From Pseudomonas sp. efr-133-TYG-5 (GTDB lineage: Bacteria; Pseudomonadota; Gammaproteobacteria; Pseudomonadales; Pseudomonadaceae), in the NCBI RefSeq assembly GCF_030209175.1, contig NZ_JARVSM010000006.1, positions 124,001 through 188,000 on the forward strand: a DNA stretch of 64,000 nucleotides, written 5' to 3'. Position numbers and translations under genes: made by a program. Positions within the stretch are counted from its first letter, which is position 1. Each line of letters begins with the position of its first letter. Under the pieces are notes generated by a model that saw only the letters and a list, made by a program, of their open reading frames with translations, ran no database searches and had not been told where the DNA came from. Of this stretch, positions 16,185 through 24,287 are shown one piece after another.

Positions 16185-17111
16185 GTGAGCGAGCGTTCCA
16201 GCCATTGGCAATTGCAGACCATCGTCAGCCAACTGCGTACCGCGCGGGATCAGTGGCGTACGCAAAATGGCCGCGCCAGCGGCGAGCAGGGCGGGCGGGA
16301 ATTGCCGTCCCGGGCGGCGATGGCGGAGATTCTCGAAGCCTTGTGCGGCGCGTTGTTTCCGATGCGCCTGGGGCCGGTTGATCTGCGTGAAGAAAGTGAA
16401 GACTTCTACGTCGGGCACACCCTCGATGTGGCGTTGAACGCCTTGCTCGCGCAGGCGCGCCTGGAACTGCGCTACGTCGCCCGGCACAACGCCCAGGCCG
16501 ACACCGAGGTCGAGGCCCGGGCGATACGCATCATCCAGGATTTCGCCCTGGCGCTGCCGGGGCTGCGCAGCCTGCTCGACAGCGATGTGCTGGCGGCCTA
16601 TCACGGCGATCCGGCGGCACGCAGCGTCGACGAGGTGTTGCTCTGCTATCCGGGGATCCTCGCGGTGATCCACCATCGCCTGGCCCACCATTTGTACCGC
16701 GCGGGCCTGCCGCTGCTGGCCCGCATCAGCGCGGAAATCGCCCACTCGGCCACGGGCATCGACATTCACCCGGGCGCGCAGATCGGCCGCAGTTTCTTCA
16801 TCGACCACGGCACCGGTGTGGTGATCGGCGAAACCGCGATCATCGGTGAGCGGGTGCGCATCTATCAGGCCGTTACCCTGGGTGCCAAGCGCTTCCCGGC
16901 GGACGAGGACGGCCAGTTGCAGAAGGGCCATCCGCGCCACCCGATCGTCGAGGACGACGTGGTGATCTATGCCGGGGCGACGATCCTCGGGCGGATCACC
17001 ATCGGCAAGGGCTCGACCATCGGCGGCAACGTCTGGCTGACCCGCAGCGTGCCGGCCGGGTGCAACCTGACCCAGGCCAACCTGCAGCATGATGACGGCG
17101 CGCAGAAGTAA
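16185..17111 (+). CDS. epsC: serine O-acetyltransferase EpsC
   Basis: A 308-residue acetyltransferase making O-acetylserine, the carbon skeleton for cysteine. The C-terminal left-handed beta-helix contains SATGIDIHPGAQIGRSFFID, HGTGVVIGETAIIGERVRIY and the NVWLTRSVPAG end. The long helical N-terminus marks the EpsC form rather than short CysE. The start is GTG 16185, preceded by GAGGAG at 16171-16176. It is divergent from dcyD, giving cysteine synthesis and D-cysteine breakdown a shared intergenic region of 190 bp. A terminator-like hairpin follows the stop. Confidence 0.93.
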   Translation: MSERSSHWQLQTIVSQLRTARDQWRTQNGRASGEQGGRELPSRAAMAEILEALCGALFPMRLGPVDLREESEDFYVGHTLDVALNALLAQARLELRYVARHNAQADTEVEARAIRIIQDFALALPGLRSLLDSDVLAAYHGDPAARSVDEVLLCYPGILAVIHHRLAHHLYRAGLPLLARISAEIAHSATGIDIHPGAQIGRSFFIDHGTGVVIGETAIIGERVRIYQAVTLGAKRFPADEDGQLQKGHPRHPIVEDDVVIYAGATILGRITIGKGSTIGGNVWLTRSVPAGCNLTQANLQHDDGAQK

Positions 17112-17126
17112 GGCACGCAGAGGCGA

Positions 17127-17188
17127 CCCTCAGCCCTCCCGAAGCGTCGGAACGCCCGGAGGCTGAGGGCGCTTTCGACTTTTATTTT
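17127..17188 (+). terminator. terminator after epsC
   Basis: Arms CCCTCAGCC (17127-17135) and GGCTGAGGG (17161-17169), with further pairing inside, are followed by a T-rich stretch (CTTTCGACTTTTATTTT). It starts 15 bases after the epsC stop and is a probable intrinsic terminator. Confidence 0.7.
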
Positions 17189-17289
17189 GCACTGAACGAA
17201 TCCGCTCCAACCCGCGTCATACCCCTCCTTGAGCTAGCGTACGAAAGCTACCGCCCAGCTCTGCGATTAGTCCTCAGCGGCCTATCCAT

Positions 17290-17319
17290 GTTTAACTTGA
17301 ACGTTCATTCAAGTTAAAC
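17290..17319. promoter_or_regulatory. BetI-like operator upstream of betT
   Basis: Perfect inverted repeat with 12-base arms, GTTTAACTTGAA (17290-17301) and its complement at 17308-17319, around CGTTCA. The centre contains TTGAACGTTCA, which resembles the BetI operator of E. coli and Pseudomonas choline genes. It lies 92 bases before the betT start. No betI gene is in the window. Confidence 0.72.
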
Positions 17320-17410
17320 CGGCGGTTCGCTGCCCGCTCACAACAGGAGGCTTGCCTTTGCTGAGTCCGATCATTTCAGCCACGTTTCAACCCCTCGAGG
17401 TGCACCGCTC

Positions 17411-19411
17411 ATGAGTGCCTCGTCTACCCCCGCCAGCGGTCTGGTGCGGATGAATCCGCCGGTGTTCTACTTCGCCGCGACGGTGATCCTGCTGTTTGGC
17501 CTCGTGGTCATCGCCATGCCGGAGCAGGCCGGCGCCTGGCTGCTGCAAGCGCAAAACTGGGCGGCCAACACGGTCGGCTGGTACTACATGCTCGCGATGA
17601 CCCTGTATCTGGTCTTCGTGGTGGTCACCGCGTTATCGGGCTACGGCAAGATCAAACTCGGTGCCGACCACGACGAACCCGAATTCAGTTACCTGTCCTG
17701 GGCCGGCATGCTGTTCGCCGCCGGGATCAGCATCACGCTGTTTTTCTTCTGCGTGTCGGAGCCGTTGACCCATCTGCTGCAACCGCCGCAAGGCACGGCC
17801 GGCACTGCGGAAGCGGCGCGCCAGGCGATGCAGATTCTGTTTCTGCACTGGGGCCTGCATGGCTGGGGCGTGTTCGCCTTCGTCGGCATGGCCCTGGCGT
17901 ATTTCGCCTACCGACATAACCTGCCGCTGGCCTTGCGTTCGGCGCTGTACCCGCTGATCGGCAAGCGCATCAACGGCCCCATCGGTTACGCGGTGGATGG
18001 CTTCGGCATCATCGCCACAGTGTTCGGCCTGGGTGCCGACATGGGCTTCGGCGTGCTCCATCTCAACTCGGGCCTGGACTACCTGTTCGGCATTGCCCAC
18101 ACCCACTGGATTCAGGTTGGCCTGATCACCCTGATGATGGGCGCGGCGATCATCGTCGCGGTCTCGGGCGTGGACAAGGGCGTGCGGGTGATGTCCGACA
18201 TCAACATGCTGCTGGCCTGTGCGCTGCTGTTGTTCGTGCTGTTTGCCGGGCCCACGCAGCACCTGCTCAACACCCTGATCCAGAACCTCGGCGACTACCT
18301 CGGCGCCTTGCCGATGAAGAGCTTCGACCTCTACGCCTACGACAAGCCGAGCGACTGGCTGGGTGGCTGGACGGTGTTCTACTGGGCCTGGTGGATCGCC
18401 TGGTCGCCGTTCGTGGGCCTGTTCATCGCGCGGATTTCCCGCGGCCGGACCATCCGCGAATTCGTCTTCGGCGTGCTGTTGATTCCGCTCGGTTTCACCC
18501 TGGCGTGGATGTCGATCTTCGGCAACAGCGCCATCGACCAGGTGCTCAACCACGGCATGTCGGCGCTGGGCATGTCGGCCCTCGACAACCCGTCGATGAC
18601 TCTCTACCTGCTGCTGGAAACCTATCCGTGGAGCAAGACCGTTATCGCCGTGACGGTGTTCATCAGTTTCGTGTTCTTCGTCACCTCCGCCGACTCCGGC
18701 ACCGTGGTGCTGTCGACCTTGTCGGCCAAGGGCGGCAACCCGGATGAAGACGGGCCGAAATGGCTGCGGGTGTTCTGGGGCGCGATGACTGCACTGATCA
18801 CCAGCGCGCTGTTGTTTTCCGGCAGCATCGATGCGCTGAAGTCGGCGGTGGTGCTGACCTCGCTGCCGTTCTCGATGATCCTGCTGCTGATGATGTGGGG
18901 TCTGCACAAGGCGTTCTACCTGGAATCGCAGAAGCAGATCGCGCAACTGCACTCGCTGGCGCCAGTGTCCGGCTCGCGGCGCGGCAAGGGCGGCTGGCGC
19001 CAGCGCCTGAGCCAGGCCGTGCATTTCCCGTCACGCGACGAGGTGTACCGCTTCATGGACAGCACGGTGCGGCCGGCCATCGAAGAAGTGACCGCGGTGT
19101 TCGCCGAGAAAGGCCTGAACGTGGTCACCCAGCCAGACCCGGCGCACGACAGCGTCAGCCTGGAAATCGGCCACGGCGAGCAGCATCCGTTCATCTATCA
19201 GGTGCAGATGCGCGGCTACTTCACGCCGTCGTTCGCCCGCGGTGGCATGGGCTCCAAGCAGCTCAACAATCGCCGTTACTATCGCGCCGAGGTGCACCTG
19301 AGCGAGGGCAGTCAGGACTACGATCTGGTCGGTTACACCAAGGAGCAGATCATCAACGACATCCTCGACCAGTACGAACGCCATATGCAGTTCCTGCATC
19401 TGGTGCGTTGA
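17411..19411 (+). CDS. betT: BCCT-family choline transporter BetT
   Basis: A 666-residue secondary transporter with 12 hydrophobic segments and a cytoplasmic C-terminal tail of about 150 residues, the layout of proton-driven, osmotically tuned BetT1-type choline carriers. BCCT signatures are FYWAWWIAWSPFVGLFIARISRG around residues 320-342 and FFVTSADSGT. The tail (SRDEVYRFMDSTVRPAIEEV onward) is the osmosensing region in P. syringae BetT. The operator-like dyad upstream suggests BetI control. It lies amid sulfur genes with no other choline gene nearby. Confidence 0.92.
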   Translation: MSASSTPASGLVRMNPPVFYFAATVILLFGLVVIAMPEQAGAWLLQAQNWAANTVGWYYMLAMTLYLVFVVVTALSGYGKIKLGADHDEPEFSYLSWAGMLFAAGISITLFFFCVSEPLTHLLQPPQGTAGTAEAARQAMQILFLHWGLHGWGVFAFVGMALAYFAYRHNLPLALRSALYPLIGKRINGPIGYAVDGFGIIATVFGLGADMGFGVLHLNSGLDYLFGIAHTHWIQVGLITLMMGAAIIVAVSGVDKGVRVMSDINMLLACALLLFVLFAGPTQHLLNTLIQNLGDYLGALPMKSFDLYAYDKPSDWLGGWTVFYWAWWIAWSPFVGLFIARISRGRTIREFVFGVLLIPLGFTLAWMSIFGNSAIDQVLNHGMSALGMSALDNPSMTLYLLLETYPWSKTVIAVTVFISFVFFVTSADSGTVVLSTLSAKGGNPDEDGPKWLRVFWGAMTALITSALLFSGSIDALKSAVVLTSLPFSMILLLMMWGLHKAFYLESQKQIAQLHSLAPVSGSRRGKGGWRQRLSQAVHFPSRDEVYRFMDSTVRPAIEEVTAVFAEKGLNVVTQPDPAHDSVSLEIGHGEQHPFIYQVQMRGYFTPSFARGGMGSKQLNNRRYYRAEVHLSEGSQDYDLVGYTKEQIINDILDQYERHMQFLHLVR

Positions 19412-19435
19412 TCGAGCGCTGAGCGCCGGGACGAT

Positions 19436-19696
19436 TCACGACTCGGCGCTCAGCACCATGAACAACACCATCGCTGCCACCGGCACCCCGAATACCGCGC
19501 TGCCCACGGCAATCTCCGAGCCCAGCGGCTGCCCGGCATGCACCACTCCCACCGCACCGTTGATCACCGTCAACGCCAGCCACAGCGCGGCGAAGCTGTA
19601 GGCCAAAGTCTGCCGGCTGAAACCCACGCGCTCGCCGATATAGAGCATCAGCGCGAGCAGGACCAGGCCGAAGAAGATGATGATGGCGGTGTGCAT
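19436..19696 (-). CDS. small integral membrane protein, function unknown
   Basis: An 86-residue protein with three hydrophobic segments: IIIFFGLVLLALMLYIGE, YSFAALWLALTVINGAVGV and VFGVPVAAMVLFMVL. I do not know the family. The start is ATG 19696 (MHTAIIIFFG), preceded by GGCACCTCC in which no strong ribosome-binding site is clear; an upstream extension would enter a REP doublet. It converges on betT with a 24-bp gap. Confidence 0.7.
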   Translation of the reverse strand: MHTAIIIFFGLVLLALMLYIGERVGFSRQTLAYSFAALWLALTVINGAVGVVHAGQPLGSEIAVGSAVFGVPVAAMVLFMVLSAES

Positions 19697-19733
19697 GGAG
19701 GTGCCTGTGGGTTGTGTGGAGCTTGATCGGACG

Positions 19734-19828
19734 CCTTCGCGGGCAAGCCCGCTCCCACAGGTTTTTGTATTGAATACAGATTCTGTTAACGACGCGAAAC
19801 CCTGTGGGAGCGGGCTTGCCCGCGAAGG
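19734..19828. repeat. REP doublet (REPIN)
   Basis: Inverted REP copies at 19734-19761 and 19801-19828, sharing GTGGGAGCGGGCTTGCCCGC with flanking GAAGG. The pair is perfect over 28 bases and lies upstream of the small membrane protein gene, between it and hicAB. Confidence 0.9.
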
Positions 19829-20001
19829 GGCCACCTCGGTGTCCTTTAGAGCATAGCCAAGTCAGCCCACATCAATACAAGCCAACCACTCTCGATCCGA
19901 CAAATTTCGCGACGCACGGCAATGCCCTTTCTCGCTGGCCTGCGCCTGCCGTTGGTCGAACCAATCACCGAGTGTTTGTCACTCAGCTTATATTTATCTA
20001 A

Positions 20002-20018
20002 GTGTGTATCGTGTGTAT
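20002..20018 (+). promoter_or_regulatory. direct repeat upstream of hicA, possible operator
   Basis: Two copies of GTGTGTAT at 20002-20009 and 20011-20018, with a 9-base period, 58-75 bases before the hicA start in an AT-rich promoter-like stretch. HicB antitoxins repress their own promoters, so this is a candidate HicB site. Confidence 0.35.
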
Positions 20019-20076
20019 AAACCGCTTGCTCACGTCTTAAAGTGACCCGCTCTTGCTGTCGAACAGGGCGATGGAC

Positions 20077-20259
20077 ATGCGTAGTCGGGAAATGATCAGG
20101 ATGATTGAGGAGGATGGCTGGTATCTGGTCGCAGTGAGGGGTAGTCATCACCAGTACAAGCATCCGCGCAAGTCGGGAAGGGTGACGATCAAGCATCCGG
20201 ATGCAGATCTTCCCAAGGGGACGATCAACAGCATTTTGAAACAGGCGGGCTTGAAATGA
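20077..20259 (+). CDS. hicA: HicA-type mRNA interferase toxin
   Basis: A 60-residue toxin of the HicA double-stranded-RNA-binding-like fold that blocks translation by cleaving mRNA. It starts with MRSREMIRMIEEDGWYLVAV and keeps the catalytic histidine in RGSHHQYKHP and the PKGTINSILKQAGL end. ATG 20077 is chosen over an in-frame ATG 24 bases upstream because HicA usually begins with this block. Its stop overlaps a possible upstream start for hicB (ATGA), typical for toxin-first hicAB operons. Confidence 0.93.
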   Translation: MRSREMIRMIEEDGWYLVAVRGSHHQYKHPRKSGRVTIKHPDADLPKGTINSILKQAGLK

Positions 20260-20318
20260 AGCCGGTCATTGAAAACGAAAGTCCTTTTACGGACATGTCA
20301 GAGGAAGGATTCACTCAC

Positions 20319-20720
20319 ATGAAATTTCCGGTCGTTCTGCACAAGGATGCCGATTCTGACTACGGAGTGATTATCCCGGATGTACCGGGGTGCTTCTCCG
20401 CAGGTACCACGGTAGCCGAAGCTTTCGAGAATGCTCAGGAAGCTCTGGCCCTGCACTACGAGGGGCTGGTAGCCGACGGTGCAGCGCTGCCTCGAGTCCA
20501 GGATATTGATGCGCATCTCGGCAACCCGGATTACGCGGGTGGAATCTGGGGAGTCGTCGATTTTGACATCACGCCTTATTTCGGCAGATCCGTGCGTTTC
20601 AACGCTACGCTGCCCGAACAACTGCTCGAGCGTATCGATCAGACTGTCCGGCGTGATCAGCGCTACAGTTCCCGTTCCGGGTTTCTGGCTGCTGCTGCGT
20701 TGCGCGAATTATCGGCATAA
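20319..20720 (+). CDS. hicB: HicB-type antitoxin
   Basis: A 133-residue antitoxin. The N-terminal HicB fold (FPVVLHKDADSDYGVIIPDVPGC, then AFENAQEAL) neutralises HicA, and a C-terminal ribbon-helix-helix-like segment (VRFNATLPEQLLERIDQTV) binds DNA. AGAGGAAGGA well placed before ATG 20319 decides the start; the frame is open from 20256, where an ATG overlaps the hicA stop, and would add 21 residues of non-family sequence. It converges on a LacI-type gene. Confidence 0.92.
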   Translation: MKFPVVLHKDADSDYGVIIPDVPGCFSAGTTVAEAFENAQEALALHYEGLVADGAALPRVQDIDAHLGNPDYAGGIWGVVDFDITPYFGRSVRFNATLPEQLLERIDQTVRRDQRYSSRSGFLAAAALRELSA

Positions 20721-20746
20721 CGAAGATCCTGCAAGAGTTGCCGCAA

Positions 20747-20787
20747 GCGGCGATCTCCTGATACTGGCTAAAGCGGAAGATCGCCGC
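20747..20787. terminator. hairpin between convergent hicB and LacI-type gene
   Basis: Perfect 10-bp arms GCGGCGATCT (20747-20756) and AGATCGCCGC (20778-20787), followed at 20795-20805 by GAGGCTCCTAC. This resembles the Pseudomonas GATCGC...GCTCCTAC repeat and may end both convergent transcripts. Confidence 0.5.
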
Positions 20788-20799
20788 CGGCGGAGGCTC

Positions 20800-21855
20800 C
20801 TACAGATCCTTTGCGGGGCAGGTGCTCTCGCGCTCGATCACGTTGCACTGCAATAGATTCAGCCGTTGCACATCATCGCTCGGCAACACCCCGAGGCTCT
20901 CCAGCACCCGCGTCGCTGCCAGCACGCCGATCTCCAGTGCCGGCGGCTTGATGGTGCTCAGGCTCGGCAGCAGCATCTCGGCGAACGGGTAATCGCCGAA
21001 GCCGAGCACGGCGCAGTCGTCGGGGATCCTGAGGCCTGCGCGTTGCCCGGCGAGCAGGCCGCCGGCGGCGAGGTTGTCGTTGGCGAAGATGATCGCGTCG
21101 GGGCGCGGCGAGGCGTGCATCAGCGCTTCCATCGCTTGCTTGCCGGCCTCGAACGGGGCGCGGTCGGCGTCGGGGGCGAACACCCACGGCTGCAGGCCGA
21201 ACTCGCGCACGGTGGCGGCGTAACCGTCGCGGCGTTCCAGGGCACTGAGGTCGCCGGGGGCGCTGTTCTGCACGAAGGCGATGCGGCGATAGCCTTTGTC
21301 GTGCAGGTAACGGGCAGCGGTCACGCCGACTTCGAAGTGCGAAAAACCGATCTGCATCGGCTCGCGATCCGGCTGGTAATCCCAGGTTTCGATCACCGGA
21401 ATGTCCGCTTCGGCGATCATTTTTTCCGTGCCTGCGCTGTGGAAGTGACTGGTCAGCACCAGCGCCGCCGGCGACCAGCCGAGAAACGCGCGCACGGCGT
21501 TTTCTTCCTGCTCGGTGCTGAAGTAACTCGACGCCAGCAGCAACTGATAACCGTGGCGGCTGAGGGTGTCGCTGAAGCCCTGAATGGTGTTGGCGAAGAT
21601 CGGCCCGGAGATGTTCGGAATCACCATGCCGACGATTTTCCCGCGCGCCGATGCCAGTCCCCCGGCCACCAGGTTCGGCACGTAGCCCAACTCGGCAACC
21701 ACCGCCGCAATGCGCTCGCGGCGCTCGGGCGAGACGCTTTCCGGCTGATTGAAATAACGCGACACGGTAATCGCCGATACGCCCGCCTCGCGCGCCACCG
21801 CATTGAGGGTCACACGCCCGGCACCACGGCGTTTGCGCGTTTTTTCTTCGCTCAC
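20800..21855 (-). CDS. LacI-family transcriptional regulator
   Basis: A 351-residue repressor. The N-terminal helix-turn-helix and hinge read VTLNAVAREAGVSAITVSRYFNQPESVSPE and LGYVPNLVAGGLAS; the rest is a periplasmic-binding-protein-like sensor domain (IVGMVIPNISGPIF, FANDNLAAGG, GFGDYPFAEMLLP) close to gluconate-type GntR proteins. Start GTG 21855 is chosen because AAGGA lies 7 bases upstream; a TTG 24 bases further is possible. It is divergent from a TonB-dependent receptor gene, with a perfect 14-bp palindrome between them, so it probably controls that cluster and itself. Effector unknown, probably a sugar-like ligand. Confidence 0.9.
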   Translation of the reverse strand: MSEEKTRKRRGAGRVTLNAVAREAGVSAITVSRYFNQPESVSPERRERIAAVVAELGYVPNLVAGGLASARGKIVGMVIPNISGPIFANTIQGFSDTLSRHGYQLLLASSYFSTEQEENAVRAFLGWSPAALVLTSHFHSAGTEKMIAEADIPVIETWDYQPDREPMQIGFSHFEVGVTAARYLHDKGYRRIAFVQNSAPGDLSALERRDGYAATVREFGLQPWVFAPDADRAPFEAGKQAMEALMHASPRPDAIIFANDNLAAGGLLAGQRAGLRIPDDCAVLGFGDYPFAEMLLPSLSTIKPPALEIGVLAATRVLESLGVLPSDDVQRLNLLQCNVIERESTCPAKDL

Positions 21856-21942
21856 GACTCGATCCTTGTTAAAAACCAAAACGCATATAAAAGTAATTTT
21901 TCAGTATTGGACGGTCTATGCCCGGCTTGTCGATACTGCCGA

Positions 21943-21956
21943 TGTTAGCGCTAACA
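21943..21956. promoter_or_regulatory. LacI/GalR-type operator
   Basis: Perfect palindrome TGTTAGCGCTAACA with the central CG step typical of LacI-family operators (compare the GntR box TGTTACCGGTAACA). It lies 87 bases before the regulator start and 104 bases before the receptor start, in their shared divergent promoter region. Confidence 0.8.
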
Positions 21957-22060
21957 AAGCGCGTTGTCTGCTACTCGCTCGAGCGAATGCCCAAGACATC
22001 GATACAGGCGCTGTCGTCGCAGAACGGCAGCGGTTCAGGGCCATTTTCGAGCGGGCAAGC

Positions 22061-24286
22061 ATGCACAACATTCCTCGGGCGACACATAAACTGGCGCAAT
22101 CGATTCGCGCTGCGGGCTGGCTGTTCACCGGACTGGCGGCCTTGCCGCTGGCCGATGCCGTCGCCGCCGACAGCAGCGATCAGGAGCCGACACTCAAGTC
22201 CGTGACGGTCACCGCCACCCGCCGCGAAGAGTCGCTGCAAAAGGTGCCGGTAGCGGTGTCGGTGATCGACGGCGAACAACTGGAACGCGACAACCGCAAC
22301 GGCGTGGCGAGCATCGTCCAGCAAGTGCCTTCATTGAATTTCCGCACCGGCGCATCGAACAAGGACACCTCGTTGTTCGTGCGCGGCGTCGGCACGATTT
22401 CCACCTCGCCCGGCGTCGAGCCGACCGTGGCCACGGTGATCGACGGCGTGGTGTATGCCCGCCCGGGTCAATCGACGCTCGACCTGCTCGATCTGGAGCG
22501 CGTCGAAGTCCTGCGCGGTCCGCAAGGCACGCTGTTCGGCAAGAACGCTTCGGCCGGTGTACTCAACATCACCAGCAAGGCACCGACCGCCGAGACCCAC
22601 GGTTACATCGATCAGTCGTACTACAGCGGCAACGAAAGCCGTACCCGCTTCGGCATTGGCGGCAGCCTGATTCCGGACACGCTCAAGGGCTCGATCAGCA
22701 CATTGGTCAGCAGCTACGACGGCAACGTCGACAACAAAAACAACGGCCAGGAAGTCAACGGCTACAACCATCGCGGCGTGCGCGGCAAACTCGAATTCAC
22801 CCCGAACGACGACGTCACCTTCACCCTGATCGCCGATTACATGCAGTCTCACGACGACGGCCCCAACGGTGTCGTCAGCAAGTCGCTGACCCCGGCCTTC
22901 GCCAACGCACTGAGCCCGGTGAATGCCAGCAGCCACAACCGCGACATCAACACCGACACCCGCAGCCATGTCGAGGACACCAACAAAGGCCTGTCCGGCC
23001 AGCTCGACTGGCAACTGGGCGACTACACCCTGACCTCGATCACCGCGTGGCGCGGCTGGGACAACACCCAGTATCAGGATGGCGATCGGCTGAGCACGAT
23101 CACTGCGGCATTCCCCGGCACCGCCGACAAGGGCGATCTGGCCTTCGACCAGTACTCGCAGGAGCTGCGCCTGGCTTCGCCGAAAGGTGAGTTCCTCGAA
23201 TACGTCGGCGGCCTGTTCTACATGCACGGCAAGGACGACGAGACCTACCAGCGCACGCTGACCACCCCCACGCGCACCGACCGCGGCGTCGCCGATTACA
23301 GCACCACCAGCGACAGCTATGCCGCGTTCGGCGAAGCCACGCTGAACTTCACCTCGGACTTGCGTGGCATCGCCGGCCTGCGCTACACCCACGATGAGCT
23401 GGAATACGATCACCGCCGCGTCTCGACGTCGGCGACCACGGTCAGCGGCATTCAGCCTGCCACCAGCAGCTCCGGCTCGGTGGACGAGGACGGCTGGTCG
23501 GGCCGCCTCGGCGTGCAGTACGACCTCAGCGACAGCGTCACCACGTACCTGACCTACTCGCGTGGCTACAAAGGCCCGGCCTACAACGTGTTCTTCAACA
23601 TGCAGCCGCGCGACACCGAAGCACTGAAACCGGAAACCTCCAACACCTGGGAGGCGGGGATCAAGGCGACCAGCTGGAACAACCGGCTGACCACCAACCT
23701 CGCCGTGTTCCACAGCGACTACGACAACTATCAGGCGAACTTTTTCGACACCGTCGCCGGCCAAGTGGTGACGCGCCTGATCAACGCCGGCTCGGTCAGC
23801 ACCGAAGGGGTCGAACTCGATTACGCCCTGCAGGCGACCCAGCAACTGAAGTTCTCCGGCGCCCTGGCCTACACCCGCGCGCGCATCGACGAATTCGCCT
23901 GCCCGGCGGGCGCGGCGGCCTCGTGCAACGTCAACGGCAAACCCCTGCCGTTCAGCCCGGACTGGAAAAGCTACGTGCGCGCCGACTACAGCATCCCGCT
24001 GGATAACGGCCTGGATATCGAACTGGGCACCGACTACAGCTGGCAGAGCGAAGTGCAGTACGACATCAGCCAGAACGCCGATACCAAACAGGGTGCCTAC
24101 GGCATCTGGAACGCCAGCGTGGCACTGGCCGACTACAGCAACGGCTGGCGCGTGGCGCTGCTGGGCAAGAACCTCGCCGACAAGTCGTACTCGCCACTGC
24201 TCGCCAGCGGCGGCAACTACATCTACCGCGCCGTGCCTCGCGATGACGAACGCTACTTCGGCGTGCAACTGCGCAAGGACTTCTGA
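22061..24286 (+). CDS. TonB-dependent outer-membrane receptor
   Basis: A 741-residue receptor. After a signal peptide (LFTGLAALPLADAVAA-D) come LKSVTVTATRREESLQKVPVAV at the plug start, the plug segment VEVLRGPQGTLFGKNASAGV, and a 22-strand barrel ending in the terminal phenylalanine of GVQLRKDF. It resembles the FyuA/CirA-like group that also includes carbohydrate and organosulfur receptors, not only siderophore ones. It is followed one base later by a monooxygenase gene, so the two are co-translated; import of a bulky organic substrate for oxidation is the natural inference. Start ATG 22061 is set by the signal peptide. Confidence 0.9.
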   Translation: MHNIPRATHKLAQSIRAAGWLFTGLAALPLADAVAADSSDQEPTLKSVTVTATRREESLQKVPVAVSVIDGEQLERDNRNGVASIVQQVPSLNFRTGASNKDTSLFVRGVGTISTSPGVEPTVATVIDGVVYARPGQSTLDLLDLERVEVLRGPQGTLFGKNASAGVLNITSKAPTAETHGYIDQSYYSGNESRTRFGIGGSLIPDTLKGSISTLVSSYDGNVDNKNNGQEVNGYNHRGVRGKLEFTPNDDVTFTLIADYMQSHDDGPNGVVSKSLTPAFANALSPVNASSHNRDINTDTRSHVEDTNKGLSGQLDWQLGDYTLTSITAWRGWDNTQYQDGDRLSTITAAFPGTADKGDLAFDQYSQELRLASPKGEFLEYVGGLFYMHGKDDETYQRTLTTPTRTDRGVADYSTTSDSYAAFGEATLNFTSDLRGIAGLRYTHDELEYDHRRVSTSATTVSGIQPATSSSGSVDEDGWSGRLGVQYDLSDSVTTYLTYSRGYKGPAYNVFFNMQPRDTEALKPETSNTWEAGIKATSWNNRLTTNLAVFHSDYDNYQANFFDTVAGQVVTRLINAGSVSTEGVELDYALQATQQLKFSGALAYTRARIDEFACPAGAAASCNVNGKPLPFSPDWKSYVRADYSIPLDNGLDIELGTDYSWQSEVQYDISQNADTKQGAYGIWNASVALADYSNGWRVALLGKNLADKSYSPLLASGGNYIYRAVPRDDERYFGVQLRKDF

Positions 24287-24287
24287 G

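Noticed and set aside
17633..19024. 463-codon minus-strand frame opposite betT
   Set aside because: His/Arg/Gln-rich shadow translation with no start signal.
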